Positions 41,911-51,195 of a stretch of DNA of 64,000 nucleotides are shown here, one piece after another. The stretch's first letter is position 1; every line of letters begins with the position of its first letter. Both the position numbers and the translations under genes were made by a program. The stretch comes from Klenkia taihuensis. GTDB lineage: Bacteria; Actinomycetota; Actinomycetes; Mycobacteriales; Geodermatophilaceae. The stretch spans positions 1,426,001-1,490,000 of the forward strand of contig NZ_FOMD01000001.1 of assembly GCF_900112525.1 (NCBI RefSeq), given 5' to 3'. The notes under the pieces are model-generated. The model searched no databases, was not told the DNA's origin, and saw nothing but the letters and a program-made list of their open reading frames with translations.

Positions 41911-43385
41911 CGGCACCCGTCCGCACCCGCTTCTGCCCGTCGCCCACGGGCACCGTGCACGTCGGCGTCATGCGCGCCGCGCTGTTCAACTGGGCCTACG
42001 CCAAGCACACCGGCGGTGCGTTCGTCTTCCGCATCGAGGACACCGACGAGGCGCGCAACACCGAGGAGTCCTACCGGCACCTGCTGGACAGCCTGCGGTG
42101 GCTGGGCCTGGAGTGGGACGAGGGCCCCGAGGTCGGCGGCCCGCACGGTCCCTACCGGCAGTCCGAGCGGGGGGAGATCTACCGCGACGTGCTGGCCAAG
42201 CTGGTCGAGGCCGGGCACGCCTACGAGTCCTTCTCCACCCCCGAGGAGGTCGCCGCCCGCCGGGTCGCCGCCGGGCAGGACCCCAAGCAGGGCTACGACG
42301 GCGCCGACCGCGAGACCACCGAGGCGCAGAAGGCCGCGTTCCGCGCCGAGGGCCGCCAGCCGGTGCTGCGGCTGCGGATGCCCGACACCGACCTGTCCTG
42401 GGACGACCTGGTCCGCGGCGAGGTCACCTTCGCCGCCGGCGCCGTCCCCGACTTCGTGCTCGCCCGGGCCGGCGGCCAGCCGCTCTACCCCCTGGTCAAC
42501 CCGGTCGACGACGCCCTCATGGGCATCACCGACGTGCTGCGCGGCGAGGACCTGCTGTCCTCCACCCCGCGGCAGCTGGCGCTCTACAGCGCGCTGACCG
42601 ACGTCGGCCTGGCCCAGGGCGCCCCCCGCTTCGGCCACCTGCCGCTGGTGATGGGCGAGGGCAACAAGAAGCTGTCCAAGCGCGACCCCACGTCGAACCT
42701 GGACCTCTACCGCGAGCGCGGCTTCCTGCCCGAGGGCCTGGTCAACTACCTGGCCCTGCTCGGCTGGGCGATCGCCGAGGACCGCGACGTGTTCTCACCC
42801 GCCGAGATGGTCGAGGCGTTCGACGTCCGCCGGGTCAGCCCCAACGCGGCCCGCTTCGACCTGAAGAAGGCCGAGGCGATCAACGCCACCCACCTGCGCG
42901 CACTGCCGGTGGCGGAGTTCGTCACCCGCGTGACGCCCTACCTGGCCGACGCCGGGCTGGTCGAGGCCACCCCGACGCCGGAGCAGCAGCGCGTGCTGGA
43001 CACCATCGCGCCGCTGGCCCAGGAGCGCATGGTCGTGCTGTCGGAGGCGGTCGGCCTGCTCGGGTTCCTCTTCCGCGACCAGCCCGAGTACGACGAGGCC
43101 GCGGTGGCCAAGCAGCTCACCGGCCCGGACGCCGTCGAGGTGCTGGACGCCGCCACCGCGGCGCTCACCGCCCTCCCGGACTGGACGACGGAGGCGATCG
43201 AGGCCGCGCTGAGGCAGGCGCTGGTCGAGGAGCTGGGCCGCAAGCCCCGGCAGGCCTTCGGCCCGGTCCGGGTCGCGATCAGCGGCCGCACGGTCAGCCC
43301 GCCGCTCTACGAGTCGATGGAGCTGCTCGGCCGCGAGGCGTCGTTGGCCCGGCTCGCCGCCGCACGGGAGGTCGCGGCGCGGTGA
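41907..43385 (+). CDS. gltX: Glutamate--tRNA ligase
   Basis: GluRS (492 aa), class I aminoacyl-tRNA synthetase. The HIGH-type motif is [20 protein letters not shown], and the KMSKS-type motif is [13 protein letters not shown]. The C-terminal helical anticodon-binding domain follows. Because GatCAB is encoded in the same window and no glutaminyl-tRNA synthetase is seen, this enzyme probably also charges tRNA-Gln with glutamate (non-discriminating), which is known for related actinobacteria; the sequence alone does not prove it. Its own tRNA-Gln and tRNA-Glu genes lie 1.2 kb downstream. Confidence 0.97.
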   Translation: MTAPVRTRFCPSPTGTVHVGVMRAALFNWAYAKHTGGAFVFRIEDTDEARNTEESYRHLLDSLRWLGLEWDEGPEVGGPHGPYRQSERGEIYRDVLAKLVEAGHAYESFSTPEEVAARRVAAGQDPKQGYDGADRETTEAQKAAFRAEGRQPVLRLRMPDTDLSWDDLVRGEVTFAAGAVPDFVLARAGGQPLYPLVNPVDDALMGITDVLRGEDLLSSTPRQLALYSALTDVGLAQGAPRFGHLPLVMGEGNKKLSKRDPTSNLDLYRERGFLPEGLVNYLALLGWAIAEDRDVFSPAEMVEAFDVRRVSPNAARFDLKKAEAINATHLRALPVAEFVTRVTPYLADAGLVEATPTPEQQRVLDTIAPLAQERMVVLSEAVGLLGFLFRDQPEYDEAAVAKQLTGPDAVEVLDAATAALTALPDWTTEAIEAALRQALVEELGRKPRQAFGPVRVAISGRTVSPPLYESMELLGREASLARLAAAREVAAR

Positions 43386-44563
43386 CCGGGCCGGGTGCGG
43401 GGCCGGGCTGGTCCTACGGCGGTCCGCCGCCCACGCGGCCCTGGGGCGCCCAGGCCCAGGTGCCGCGCGCGTGGGTGCAGGCCCCGCCGCCCCCGGTCCC
43501 GCCGCCCCCGCCGCGGGCGGCCGGGCGCCCGGTCACCCCGCCCGGGGCGCCGCCCTTCGACACCCCGCAGCCCTACGCCTGGCTGATGCGCGCCCGCGAC
43601 TGGGCGTGGTGGCGGCCGTTGCTGGGCCTGCTGATGTTCGCCGTCCTCTACGCCGTGGCCGCCGTCCTGGTGGTCCTCGTCGTGGTGCTCACCGGGGTGG
43701 TGCCGGTCGCCGACCTGCTGCAGCTCACCGACCCCGGCGTCCTGCTGGTCACCAACGCCTCGTTGATCGTGGCCATCCCGATCGTCTGGGCCGCCTGGGC
43801 GGTCGCGCACGGCATGGGCCGCGGCTGGTCGGGCTCGGTGCGCGGCCGGGTCCGGTGGCGGCTGCTGAGGCCGCTGACCTGGCGGGCGCTGGCCACCATC
43901 GGGGTGGGCGTCGCGGTCACCATCGGCATCTCGCTCACCGACGGGCCGGTCACGATCACCGGGCCCGACGGCAGCTACGTGTGGCTGCTGGTCGTCGTCC
44001 TGCTGACCACCCCGTTGCAGTCCGCGGCCGAGGAGTTCGTCTTCCGCGGCTACCTGAGCCAGACCATCGCGGCCTGGTTCCGCACCGAGCGCACCGGCGC
44101 GGTGGTCGCCGCCGTCCTCACCGCCGCGCTGTTCTCCGCCGCGCACGCCCCGCCCGACGTCCTGACGTTCCTCGACCGGTTCGTCTTCGGTCTGGCCGCG
44201 TCCTGGGTCACCCGGCTCACCGGCGGCCTGGAGGCCGCGATCGTGCTGCACGCGGTCAACAACGTGGTGGTCTTCGTCCTGGCCGGCGCGCTGGGCGGCG
44301 ACACCGGCACCGCGCTGCCCTCGACCGGTGTCGCCCTGCTGGTGGTGCTGCTGGACACCGTCGCGATGGGCGCCTACGTGGCCCTGGTCGCCCGGGCCCG
44401 CCCCGCCCTGCAGCCGGAGCTGCTGAGCCCCGCGGTGGACCTGCGCCGGGCGCCGGTGGCCTGGCAGCCAACGTGGGTCCCGGCCCCGCCGCTGCCGCCG
44501 CCGGCCCCGCGGTCCACCGCGCCCGAGCCCGACGCGCGGTGGTCCCGCGAGGGGGGTGCGTGA
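43382..44563 (+). CDS. CPBP-family intramembrane metalloprotease
   Basis: A 393-residue membrane protein. About 65 Pro/Gly-rich residues precede roughly eight hydrophobic segments. The CPBP (Abi/Rce1-like) motifs are present in order: [13 protein letters not shown] (EExxxR), a later FSAAHAPPD with the conserved His, and LHAVNNV (HxxxN). These residues bind the catalytic zinc in Rce1-type proteases. A Pro-rich C-terminal tail follows. The GTG start overlaps the gltX stop. Roles in related proteins include peptide maturation and bacteriocin immunity; no substrate is suggested here. Confidence 0.88.
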   Translation: MTGPGAGPGWSYGGPPPTRPWGAQAQVPRAWVQAPPPPVPPPPPRAAGRPVTPPGAPPFDTPQPYAWLMRARDWAWWRPLLGLLMFAVLYAVAAVLVVLVVVLTGVVPVADLLQLTDPGVLLVTNASLIVAIPIVWAAWAVAHGMGRGWSGSVRGRVRWRLLRPLTWRALATIGVGVAVTIGISLTDGPVTITGPDGSYVWLLVVVLLTTPLQSAAEEFVFRGYLSQTIAAWFRTERTGAVVAAVLTAALFSAAHAPPDVLTFLDRFVFGLAASWVTRLTGGLEAAIVLHAVNNVVVFVLAGALGGDTGTALPSTGVALLVVLLDTVAMGAYVALVARARPALQPELLSPAVDLRRAPVAWQPTWVPAPPLPPPAPRSTAPEPDARWSREGGA

Positions 44564-44582
44564 ACGCCGTCCGGGCATCGGG

Positions 44583-44588
44583 TAGTGT
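44583..44588 (+). promoter_or_regulatory. Candidate -10 box of the tRNA-Gln/tRNA-Glu unit
   Basis: TAGTGT lies 40 bases before tRNA-Gln. A weak -35 (GTGAAC, 44560-44565) with 17-base spacing overlaps the stop of the protease gene. Confidence 0.45.
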
Positions 44589-44628
44589 CTCCGACGGCGC
44601 CGCGAGGCCCGCACAACAGCACAGCCCA

Positions 44629-44700
44629 TGGGGTATGGGGTAATTGGCAGCCCGACGGTTTCTGGTTCCGTTAGTCTAGGTTCGAGTCCTGGTACCCCAG
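44629..44700 (+). tRNA. tRNA-Gln (anticodon CUG)
   Basis: A 72-base cloverleaf: acceptor TGGGGTA (44629-44635) pairs with TACCCCA (44693-44699), discriminator G. The anticodon loop TTCTGGT reads CTG. The T arm contains GGTTCGAGTCC. The first anticodon-loop pair is a T-T mismatch (positions 31-39). CCA is not encoded. The weak U1-A72 acceptor pair is a known identity feature of tRNA-Gln. Confidence 0.95.
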
Positions 44701-44745
44701 CGAGGAACGCTCCACCTCCTCTGTACTATCTGCACTGCACGTTCT

Positions 44746-44818
44746 GGCCCCGTCGTCTAGCGGCCCAGGACGCCGCCCTCTCACGGCGGTAGCGAGGGTT
44801 CGAATCCCTTCGGGGCTA
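44746..44818 (+). tRNA. tRNA-Glu (anticodon CUC)
   Basis: A 73-base cloverleaf: acceptor GGCCCCG (44746-44752) pairs with CGGGGCT (44811-44817) including one G-U pair; discriminator A. Anticodon stem CCGCC/GGCGG with loop CTCTCAC gives anticodon CTC. The T arm contains GGGTTCGAATCCC. CCA is not encoded. It follows tRNA-Gln by 45 bases and ends before a strong hairpin. Confidence 0.96.
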
Positions 44819-44824
44819 CACCAC

Positions 44825-44858
44825 GAGGACCCCCGGCCCACCAGGGCCGGGGGTCCTC
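44825..44858 (+). terminator. Terminator of the tRNA unit
   Basis: A perfect 15-bp stem (GAGGACCCCCGGCCC) with loop ACCA, six bases after tRNA-Glu. Confidence 0.85.
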
Positions 44859-44947
44859 TGCGTTGCGGGGGGTTGCCCGGGGCGTTGACGCCGTCCCGTG
44901 CGGTGGGCTGTGATCGACGTCTCACCCACCTCAGCGCGGAGGCGTCC

Positions 44948-46126
44948 ATGAGCAGGCTCCGGTTCGGCATCTTCCTGGCCCCGTTCCACCCGGCGGGGGA
45001 GAACCCCACGACGGCGCTGCAGCGCGACCTCGAGCTCGTCGCCCACCTCGACCGGCTGGACTACGACGAGGCCTGGATCGGCGAGCACCACTCCGCGGGC
45101 AGCGAGATCATCGCCTCGCCGGAGATCTTCATCGCCGCGGCCGCGGAACGGACCAGGCGGATCAAGCTGGGTACCGGCGTCACCTCGATCAGCTACCACA
45201 ACCCGCTCTGGGTGGCCGAGCGCATGGTGCTGCTGGACCACCTCACCCGCGGCCGGGTGATGCTGGGCTGCGGCCCGGGCTCGCTGCCCACCGACTCGAT
45301 GATGCTGGGCCTGGACCCCACGGCCACCCGCGAGCTGCTGGCCGAGAACCTCGACATCATCATGCGGCTGCTGCACGGCGAGACGGTCACCGCGACCACC
45401 CGCACGCACACCCTCGTCGACGCCCGGCTGCACCTGCGGCCCTACAGCGAGCCGCTGTTCGACGTCGCGGTCGCCGCGGTCGCCTCGCCGACGGGCCCCA
45501 AGCAGGCGGGCACGCACGGCGTCGGGCTGCTGTCCATCGGCGCCACGCTCAGCCCCGACGGCTTCGACGCCCTCGCCCACCACTGGGGCGTGGTCGAGGA
45601 GCGGGCTGCGGCGCACGGGCAGACGGTGTCCCGCCGCGACTGGCGGCTGGTCGGGCTGATGCACGTGGCCGAGACCCGCGAGCAGGCCTACGCCGACGTG
45701 CAGCACGGCATCGAGCAGTGGTTCCGGTACTTCCAGAAGACCGCGGCGTTCCCGCAGATGGCGGTCGAGGGCGGCGACGTCAAGGAGATGATCGACTTCA
45801 TCAACGACGCCGGGATCGGCGCCATCGGCACCGTCGAGGACGCCCGCGCCCAGGTGCAGAAGCTGTGGGACCAGTCCGGCGGGTTCGGCGCGATGCTGCT
45901 GCTGGCGCACGAGTGGGCCAACCCCGAGGCGACCAGGCGCTCCTACGAGCTCATCGCCCAGCACGTGTTCCCGCACTTCCAGGGTGGCCAGGTCACCCAT
46001 GCCCGGGCCACGCTGGACGCCAAGGAGCGGGCCGCCGGCAAGCGGGAGGACTACGCCGCCGCCCAGCTGCAGGCGGTGGCGACGATGACCGAGCGCTACC
46101 AGGCCGAGGTGGCCGCGAAGGGTTGA
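44948..46126 (+). CDS. LLM-class flavin-dependent monooxygenase
   Basis: A 392-residue luciferase-like oxidoreductase. RFGIFLAPFHPAGENP, YDEAWIGEHHSAG, IKLGTGVTSISYHNPLWVAERMVLLDHLTRGR and GCGPGSLPTDSMMLGLDP match the FMN-type bacterial luciferase/limonene monooxygenase group more than F420 enzymes. The ATG has GGAGG upstream. It starts the accessory block after the tRNA terminator and ends with its own hairpin, so it is a single-gene unit. Substrate not identifiable. Confidence 0.88.
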   Translation: MSRLRFGIFLAPFHPAGENPTTALQRDLELVAHLDRLDYDEAWIGEHHSAGSEIIASPEIFIAAAAERTRRIKLGTGVTSISYHNPLWVAERMVLLDHLTRGRVMLGCGPGSLPTDSMMLGLDPTATRELLAENLDIIMRLLHGETVTATTRTHTLVDARLHLRPYSEPLFDVAVAAVASPTGPKQAGTHGVGLLSIGATLSPDGFDALAHHWGVVEERAAAHGQTVSRRDWRLVGLMHVAETREQAYADVQHGIEQWFRYFQKTAAFPQMAVEGGDVKEMIDFINDAGIGAIGTVEDARAQVQKLWDQSGGFGAMLLLAHEWANPEATRRSYELIAQHVFPHFQGGQVTHARATLDAKERAAGKREDYAAAQLQAVATMTERYQAEVAAKG

Positions 46127-46132
46127 GACCCC

Positions 46133-46164
46133 TGCGTCCGGGGGCAGAGGAGCCCCCGGACGCA
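46133..46164. terminator. Hairpin terminator of the monooxygenase gene
   Basis: A perfect 13-bp stem (TGCGTCCGGGGGC) with a six-base loop, six bases after the stop. Confidence 0.8.
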
Positions 46165-46198
46165 CCCAACCCGGGTGCCCACACCTCGGGAGCAACTC

Positions 46199-46990
46199 GT
46201 GGACCTCGGCATCAGCGGACGCACGGCCCTCGTCACCGGAGCCGACTCCGGCATCGGGAAGGAGACCGCGCGTCTCCTGCTGGCCGAGGGGGTGCGGGTC
46301 GTCATCAGCGACCAGGACCCCGATGCCCTGGAGAAGGCCGCCGCCGAGCTGGTCGGCGACGTCACCGCGGTGGCCGCCGACCTCACCGACGCCGCCGACG
46401 TGGAGCGGCTGAGGGCGGCGGTGACCGAGGCGATCGGCGACCCGCACATCCTGGTGAACGCGGCCGGGATCACCGGCGCGCAGGGCCTGTTCCACGAGAT
46501 CGACGAGCAGGGGTGGCGGGACACCCTCGAGATCGACTTCTTCGCCGCCGTCCGCGTGGTCCGAGCCTTCGTCGACGGCATGCGGTCGGCCGGCTGGGGC
46601 CGCGTCGTCCTGCTCGCCAGCGAGGACGCCGTCCAGCCCTACGTCGACGAGCTGCCCTACTGCGCGGCGAAGGCCGCCGTCCTGTCGCTGGTCAAGGGCC
46701 TGTCCAAGACCTACGGGTCCGAGGGCGTGCTGGTGAACGCGGTGTCCCCGGCGTTCATCGCCTCCCCGATGACGGACAAGATGATGGAGAAGCGGGCCGA
46801 CGAGAACGGCACCAGCTTCGACGAGGCCGTCGAGTCCTTCCTGGAGGAGGAGCGGCCGGGCATGGAGCTGGGCCGCCGCGGCCGGGTCGAGGAGGTCGCC
46901 TCGGTCATCGCGTTCCTCTGCTCGGAGCGGGCCAGCTTCGTCAACGGCAGCAACTACCGCGTCGACAGCGGGTCGGTCGCCACGATCTGA
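46199..46990 (+). CDS. Short-chain dehydrogenase/reductase
   Basis: A 263-residue classical SDR. The cofactor loop is ALVTGADSGIGKETARLL. The catalytic set includes LLASEDAV with Ser and YCAAKAAVLSLVKGL with Tyr and Lys. The C-terminus SNYRVDSGSVATI is the usual dinucleotide-family ending. GTG 46199 has GGGAG six bases upstream and fits the family start DLGISGRTALVTG; a GTG at 46175 would extend it. Substrate unknown, probably an alcohol or sugar. It precedes the galactose genes but a separate promoter for galT makes linkage uncertain. Confidence 0.88.
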   Translation: MDLGISGRTALVTGADSGIGKETARLLLAEGVRVVISDQDPDALEKAAAELVGDVTAVAADLTDAADVERLRAAVTEAIGDPHILVNAAGITGAQGLFHEIDEQGWRDTLEIDFFAAVRVVRAFVDGMRSAGWGRVVLLASEDAVQPYVDELPYCAAKAAVLSLVKGLSKTYGSEGVLVNAVSPAFIASPMTDKMMEKRADENGTSFDEAVESFLEEERPGMELGRRGRVEEVASVIAFLCSERASFVNGSNYRVDSGSVATI

Positions 46991-47008
46991 GGCCGGGCCG
47001 GGTGGGGC

Positions 47009-47022
47009 TGTTAACGTTCACA
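47009..47022 (+). promoter_or_regulatory. LacI-type candidate operator overlapping the galT -10 box
   Basis: TGTTAACGTTCACA differs at one position from a perfect palindrome with the central CG typical of LacI-family operators. The -10 candidate TAACGT (47012-47017) lies inside it, eight bases before GTG 47026, so a bound repressor would cover the promoter. No LacI-family gene lies in the window. Confidence 0.6.
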
Positions 47023-47025
47023 ATC

Positions 47026-48099
47026 GTGATCAGCACCACCCGGCACCTCGCCGACGGCCGCGAGGTCGTCTACTTCGACAGCGTCCCGACCCCGCGCGAG
47101 GCGGTCGACCCGCGGGAGCTCCCGCCGGTCGCGACCGCCTCCCAGGTCCGCTGGGACCCGCTGCTGGGCGAGTGGGTGGTCATCGCCGCGCACCGGCAGA
47201 CCCGCACCTTCCTGCCGCCGGCCGACCAGTGCCCGCTGTGCCCCTCCACCCCGGAGCGGGCCACCGAGCTGCCCGAGGCCGACTACGAGGTGGCGGTGTT
47301 CGAGAACCGCTTCCCGTCGCTGTCCACCGAGGTCGACCGGGCGGTGCCCCCGCACGCCGAGGGCAACCCGCTGGTCACGCTGCGGCCGGGGGAGGGGCGC
47401 TGCGAGGTCATCGTCTTCACCAGCGACCACGACCGGTCCTTCGCCGACCTCGGTCCCGACCGCGCCCGGCTGGTCGTGGACGCCTGGGCGCACCGCACCG
47501 AGGCGCTGTCGGCGCTGCCGGGGGTGGAGCAGGTCTACCTGTTCGAGAACCACGGCGAGGAGATCGGGGTGACGCTGTCCCACCCGCACGGGCAGGTCTA
47601 CGCCTACCCGTTCCTCGCCCCCCGGGTGCAGAAGATCCTCGGCCAGGTGGGCGCGTACGAGGGCGACCTGTTCGCCGACGTGCTCGCGGCGGAGCGCTCC
47701 GGCCCGCGGGTGGTCGCGGCCAACGACCACTGGACGGCGTTCGTGCCGGCCGCGGCCCGCTGGCCCTACGAGCTGCAGCTGTTCCCGCACCGCCGGGTGC
47801 CCGACGTCGCCGCCCTGACCGACGAGGAGCGCGACGCCTTCGTGGAGGTCTACCTGGACGTGCTGGGCCGCTTCGCGCACCGCTTCGACGAGCCGATGAA
47901 CTACATCTCCTCGTGGAACCAGGCCCCGGTGCACGCCGGCCGGGAGGAGTGGTGGCTGCACCTGCAGCTGTTCAGCTTCCGCCGGGCGCCGGGGAAGCTG
48001 AAGTACCTGGCGGGCTCGGAGTCGGGGATGGGCGCGTTCGTGAGCGACACCTCGCCCGAGGGCGCGGCGGAGGCGCTGCGCGCGGTGGTCCTCCCGTGA
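47026..48099 (+). CDS. galT: Galactose-1-phosphate uridylyltransferase
   Basis: GalT (357 aa) exchanges UMP between UDP-glucose and galactose-1-phosphate in the Leloir pathway. The active-site motif SHPHGQVYAYPF holds the nucleophilic His. The zinc-binding CPLCPST and later MNYISSWNQAPVH and WWLHLQLF are conserved. The start GTG has no RBS but suits a leaderless transcript. It overlaps galK (GTGA). galE is not in the window. Confidence 0.95.
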   Translation: MISTTRHLADGREVVYFDSVPTPREAVDPRELPPVATASQVRWDPLLGEWVVIAAHRQTRTFLPPADQCPLCPSTPERATELPEADYEVAVFENRFPSLSTEVDRAVPPHAEGNPLVTLRPGEGRCEVIVFTSDHDRSFADLGPDRARLVVDAWAHRTEALSALPGVEQVYLFENHGEEIGVTLSHPHGQVYAYPFLAPRVQKILGQVGAYEGDLFADVLAAERSGPRVVAANDHWTAFVPAAARWPYELQLFPHRRVPDVAALTDEERDAFVEVYLDVLGRFAHRFDEPMNYISSWNQAPVHAGREEWWLHLQLFSFRRAPGKLKYLAGSESGMGAFVSDTSPEGAAEALRAVVLP

Positions 48100-49193
48100 C
48101 CGCCTTCGCCGACGTCTTCGGCACCGAGCCGGAGGGCGTGTGGCTGGCGCCGGGCCGGGCCAACGTGATCGGTGAGCACACCGACTACAACGACGGCTAC
48201 GTGCTGCCGGTGGCCCTGCCGCACCGGGTGCTCGCCTCGGTCGCCCGGCGCACCGACGGCCTGCTGCGCACCGCCTCGGTGCAGCAGCCCGGCGCCGTCG
48301 TCGAGCTGCCGATGACGGAGGTCCGCGCCGGCAACCCGGCCGGCTGGGCCGGCTACGTGGCCGGCGTCGCCGAGCAGTTCGACCTGCCCGGTGGCCTGTC
48401 GGTGCTGGTGGACGGCGACGTCCCCGCCGGCGCCGGGCTGTCCTCCTCGGCGGCGGTGACCTGCTCGGTGGCCCTGGCCCTGCGCGACCTGCTGCGCCCG
48501 GACCTGGCCGTCGAGGACCTCGTCGACGTCGCCCGCCGGGCGGAGAACGACTTCGTCGGCGCGCCGACCGGCATCCTCGACCAGTCGGCGTCCTTGCTCT
48601 GCGAGGCCGGGCACGCGCTGTTCCTGGACACCCGCGACCGCAGCCGGCAGCAGGTGCCCCTCGACCTGGCGGCGGCCGGTCTGGCGCTGCTGGTGGTCGA
48701 CACCGGCCACACGCACTCGCACGCCGACGGCGGCTACGGCGACCGGCGGCGGGAGTGCGAGGCGGCCGCCGCGGCCCTCGGCGTCCCCGCCCTGCGCGAC
48801 GCGGCCGTCGACGACGTCGAGGGCATGGCCGACGACCTGCTGCGCCGCCGGGCCCGGCACATCGTCACCGACAACGCCCGGGTGCTGGAGGTCGTGCGGA
48901 TGCTGACCGACGGCGGCGACCCGCGGGCGATCGGGCCGGTGCTGACCGCCGGCCACGTGTCGCTGCGCGACGACTTCGAGATCTCCACCCCCGAGCTGGA
49001 CGCCGTCGTGGCCACCGCGCTGACCGCCGGTGCGCACGGGGCGCGGATGGTCGGCGGCGGGTTCGGCGGGTCGGCGATCGTGCTGGTGGAGACCGGTGAC
49101 CTGGAGGCGGTCACGGCCGCCGTCCAGCCGGCCGGTGGCAGCTACCGGACGTTCGTCGTCGTCCCGTCGCCGGGGGCGCACCGGGTGGCGTGA
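48096..49193 (+). CDS. galK: Galactokinase
   Basis: GalK (365 aa), a GHMP kinase phosphorylating galactose at C1. The signature GRANVIGEHTDYNDGYVLP is near the N-terminus, the GHMP ATP motif VPAGAGLSSSAAV follows, and the third motif is GARMVGGGFGGSAIVL. Catalytic Arg and Asp are expected in APGRAN and LDQSAS. The start overlaps the galT stop. With galT and the sodium symporter it forms a galactose uptake and entry set. Confidence 0.95.
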   Translation: MTAFADVFGTEPEGVWLAPGRANVIGEHTDYNDGYVLPVALPHRVLASVARRTDGLLRTASVQQPGAVVELPMTEVRAGNPAGWAGYVAGVAEQFDLPGGLSVLVDGDVPAGAGLSSSAAVTCSVALALRDLLRPDLAVEDLVDVARRAENDFVGAPTGILDQSASLLCEAGHALFLDTRDRSRQQVPLDLAAAGLALLVVDTGHTHSHADGGYGDRRRECEAAAAALGVPALRDAAVDDVEGMADDLLRRRARHIVTDNARVLEVVRMLTDGGDPRAIGPVLTAGHVSLRDDFEISTPELDAVVATALTAGAHGARMVGGGFGGSAIVLVETGDLEAVTAAVQPAGGSYRTFVVVPSPGAHRVA

Positions 49194-49226
49194 CCCGTCC
49201 GGCGTGCGGAACGCAACCGTCCGCCC

Positions 49227-49241
49227 CATGATCACGGCGTG
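49227..49241 (+). promoter_or_regulatory. Candidate leaderless-type -10 box of the symporter gene
   Basis: CATGAT at 49227-49232, six bases, then GTG at 49239. It suggests a promoter separate from galTK. Confidence 0.45.
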
Positions 49242-50918
49242 CTCCTCACCGCTGCGGACGACACGTTCCGGCTCGACGCCGGGTTCGTCGACTACCTGCT
49301 CGTCGCGATGTACTTCGCGGTCGTCATCGGCATCGGGTTCGCCGCCCGCCGGCGGGTGAGCGACTCGATCGACTTCTTCCTGTCCGGGCGGTCGCTGCCG
49401 GCCTGGGTGACCGGCCTGGCGTTCGTGTCGGCCAACCTCGGCGCGGTCGAGATCATCGGCATGTCGGCCAACGGCGCCCAGTACGGGCTGCCGTCGATGC
49501 ACTACTTCTGGGTGGGCGCCGTCCCGGCCATGCTGTTCCTCGGCGTGGTGATGATGCCCTTCTACTACGGGTCGAAGGTGCGCAGCGTCCCGGAGTTCAT
49601 GCGCCGCCGCTTCGGCACCGGGGCGCACCTGGTGAACGCGATCAGCTTCGCGGTCGCCCAGGTGCTCATCGCCGGGATCAACCTGTTCCTGCTGGCCACC
49701 GTCGTGAACGTGCTGCTGGGCTGGCCGCTGTGGGTCTCGCTGATCGCGGCCGCCGTGGTCGTGCTCAGCTACATCACCCTCGGCGGGCTGTCGGCGGCGA
49801 TCTACAACGAGGTGCTGCAGTTCCTCGTCATCGTCGCCGCCCTCGTGCCGCTCACCTGGATCGGGCTGTCCAAGGTCGGCGGCTGGGACGGCCTGGTCGA
49901 CCGGATCACGTCCTCGGGCGGGGCCGAGCAGCTCAACAGCTGGCCGGGGCAGGAGCTGTCCGGGTTCTCCTCGCCGATCTGGTCGATCGTCGGGATCGTG
50001 TTCGGCCTGGGCTTCGTGCAGTCCTTCGGCTACTGGACGACGAACTTCGTCGAGGTGCAGCGGGCGATGGCGACCAAGTCGATGTCGGCGGCGCGCAGCA
50101 CGCCGATCATCGCGTCGTTCCCGAAGATGTTCATCCCCTTCGTCGTGGTCATCCCCGGGATGATCGCCGGCGTCGCAGTGTCGGAGGTGGTCGCGCTCAA
50201 GGCGGGGGAGGACGCCGGCGTCGAGTACAACGACGCGATCCTGCTGCTCATCCGCGACGTGCTGCCCAACGGTCTGCTGGGGGTGGCGATCGCCGGTCTG
50301 CTGGCCTCCTTCATGGCCGGCATGGCGGCGAACATCTCCGCGTTCAACACCGTCTTCAGCTACGACCTGTGGCAGACCTACGTCAAGAAGGACCGGCCCG
50401 ACGGCTACTACCTGGCCGTGGGCCGGTGGGCCACGGTCGGCGCCACGGTCATCGCGATCGGGACGGCGATCATCGCCAGCGGGTTCTCCAACCTGATGGA
50501 CTACCTGCAGACCCTGTTCGGGTTCTTCAACGCCCCGCTGTTCGCCACGTTCATCCTCGGCATGTTCTGGAAGCGGATGACCCCGACCGCCGGCTGGGTG
50601 GGCCTGGTCGCCGGCACGGTGTCGGCCGTCGCGGTGTTCGTCGCCAACGAGGTGGGCGTGTTCACCCTGCCCGGCCAGGGCGCGGCGTTCCTGGCCGCGG
50701 GGACGGCGTTCGTGGTCGACATCGTGGTCAGCGTCGCGGTGACGATGGTGACCCAGCCGAAGCCGGTGTCCGAGCTGGCCGGACTGGTCTACTCGGAGAC
50801 CCCGAAGGAGGTGCGCACCGACCCGGACGCGCACCGGCTGCCCTGGTACCAGTCCCCGACGAAGCTGGCCGGCATCGCGCTGGTCATGGTCGTCGCGCTC
50901 AACGTGATCTTCGACTGA
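49239..50918 (+). CDS. Sodium:solute symporter (SSS), probable galactose transporter
   Basis: A 559-residue membrane protein with about 14 helices of the SSS family (SGLT type). Helix 1 is DYLLVAMYFAVVIGIGFAARRR; the loop FFLSGRSLPAWVTGLAFVSANLGAVEIIG is a family hallmark, as is SYITLGGLSAAIYNEVLQ. The TYVKKDRPDGYYLAVGRW segment precedes the late helices. Coupling to sodium is family knowledge. The galTK neighbours suggest galactose as cargo. A small two-helix protein gene follows after ten bases. Confidence 0.93.
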   Translation: MLLTAADDTFRLDAGFVDYLLVAMYFAVVIGIGFAARRRVSDSIDFFLSGRSLPAWVTGLAFVSANLGAVEIIGMSANGAQYGLPSMHYFWVGAVPAMLFLGVVMMPFYYGSKVRSVPEFMRRRFGTGAHLVNAISFAVAQVLIAGINLFLLATVVNVLLGWPLWVSLIAAAVVVLSYITLGGLSAAIYNEVLQFLVIVAALVPLTWIGLSKVGGWDGLVDRITSSGGAEQLNSWPGQELSGFSSPIWSIVGIVFGLGFVQSFGYWTTNFVEVQRAMATKSMSAARSTPIIASFPKMFIPFVVVIPGMIAGVAVSEVVALKAGEDAGVEYNDAILLLIRDVLPNGLLGVAIAGLLASFMAGMAANISAFNTVFSYDLWQTYVKKDRPDGYYLAVGRWATVGATVIAIGTAIIASGFSNLMDYLQTLFGFFNAPLFATFILGMFWKRMTPTAGWVGLVAGTVSAVAVFVANEVGVFTLPGQGAAFLAAGTAFVVDIVVSVAVTMVTQPKPVSELAGLVYSETPKEVRTDPDAHRLPWYQSPTKLAGIALVMVVALNVIFD

Positions 50919-50928
50919 GAGGCCCGGC

Positions 50929-51195
50929 ATGAGCGAGCAGCAGCAGGAGAAGCACACGGCGGGCGCGTTCGACGTCCGCAACGTCATCGCCGCGCTGATC
51001 GGCGCCTACGGGCTCGTGCTGGTCGTGATGGCCTTCGCCGGCGACGCCGCCGAGGAGGCCGACCGCACCGGGGGGCTGGACGCGAACCTCTGGGCCGGCA
51101 TCGGGATGCTGGTCTTCGCCGCGGCCTTCGCGCTGTGGGCCCGGCTGCGGCCGGTCGTGGTCGACCCGCCCCGGGACACCGACGACGGCGCGTGA
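50929..51195 (+). CDS. Small two-helix membrane protein coupled to the symporter
   Basis: An 88-residue protein with two hydrophobic helices (NVIAALIGAYGLVLVVMAFAG and LWAGIGMLVFAAAFALWARL) and charged ends. The ATG lies ten bases after the symporter stop with GAGAGG upstream; its stop overlaps the methyltransferase start. Several SSS transporters have small membrane partners encoded next to them, for example YjcH with ActP, and this may be an analogous subunit. No specific family assigned. Confidence 0.78.
   Translation: MSEQQQEKHTAGAFDVRNVIAALIGAYGLVLVVMAFAGDAAEEADRTGGLDANLWAGIGMLVFAAAFALWARLRPVVVDPPRDTDDGA

Noticed and set aside
44701-44745. A third tRNA or small RNA between tRNA-Gln and tRNA-Glu
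   Set aside because: The 45 bases hold no cloverleaf and no stable hairpin; it looks like spacer removed in processing.
49200-49226. A second galactose operator upstream of the symporter
   Set aside because: GGAACGCAAC resembles half of the galT site but has no symmetric partner.
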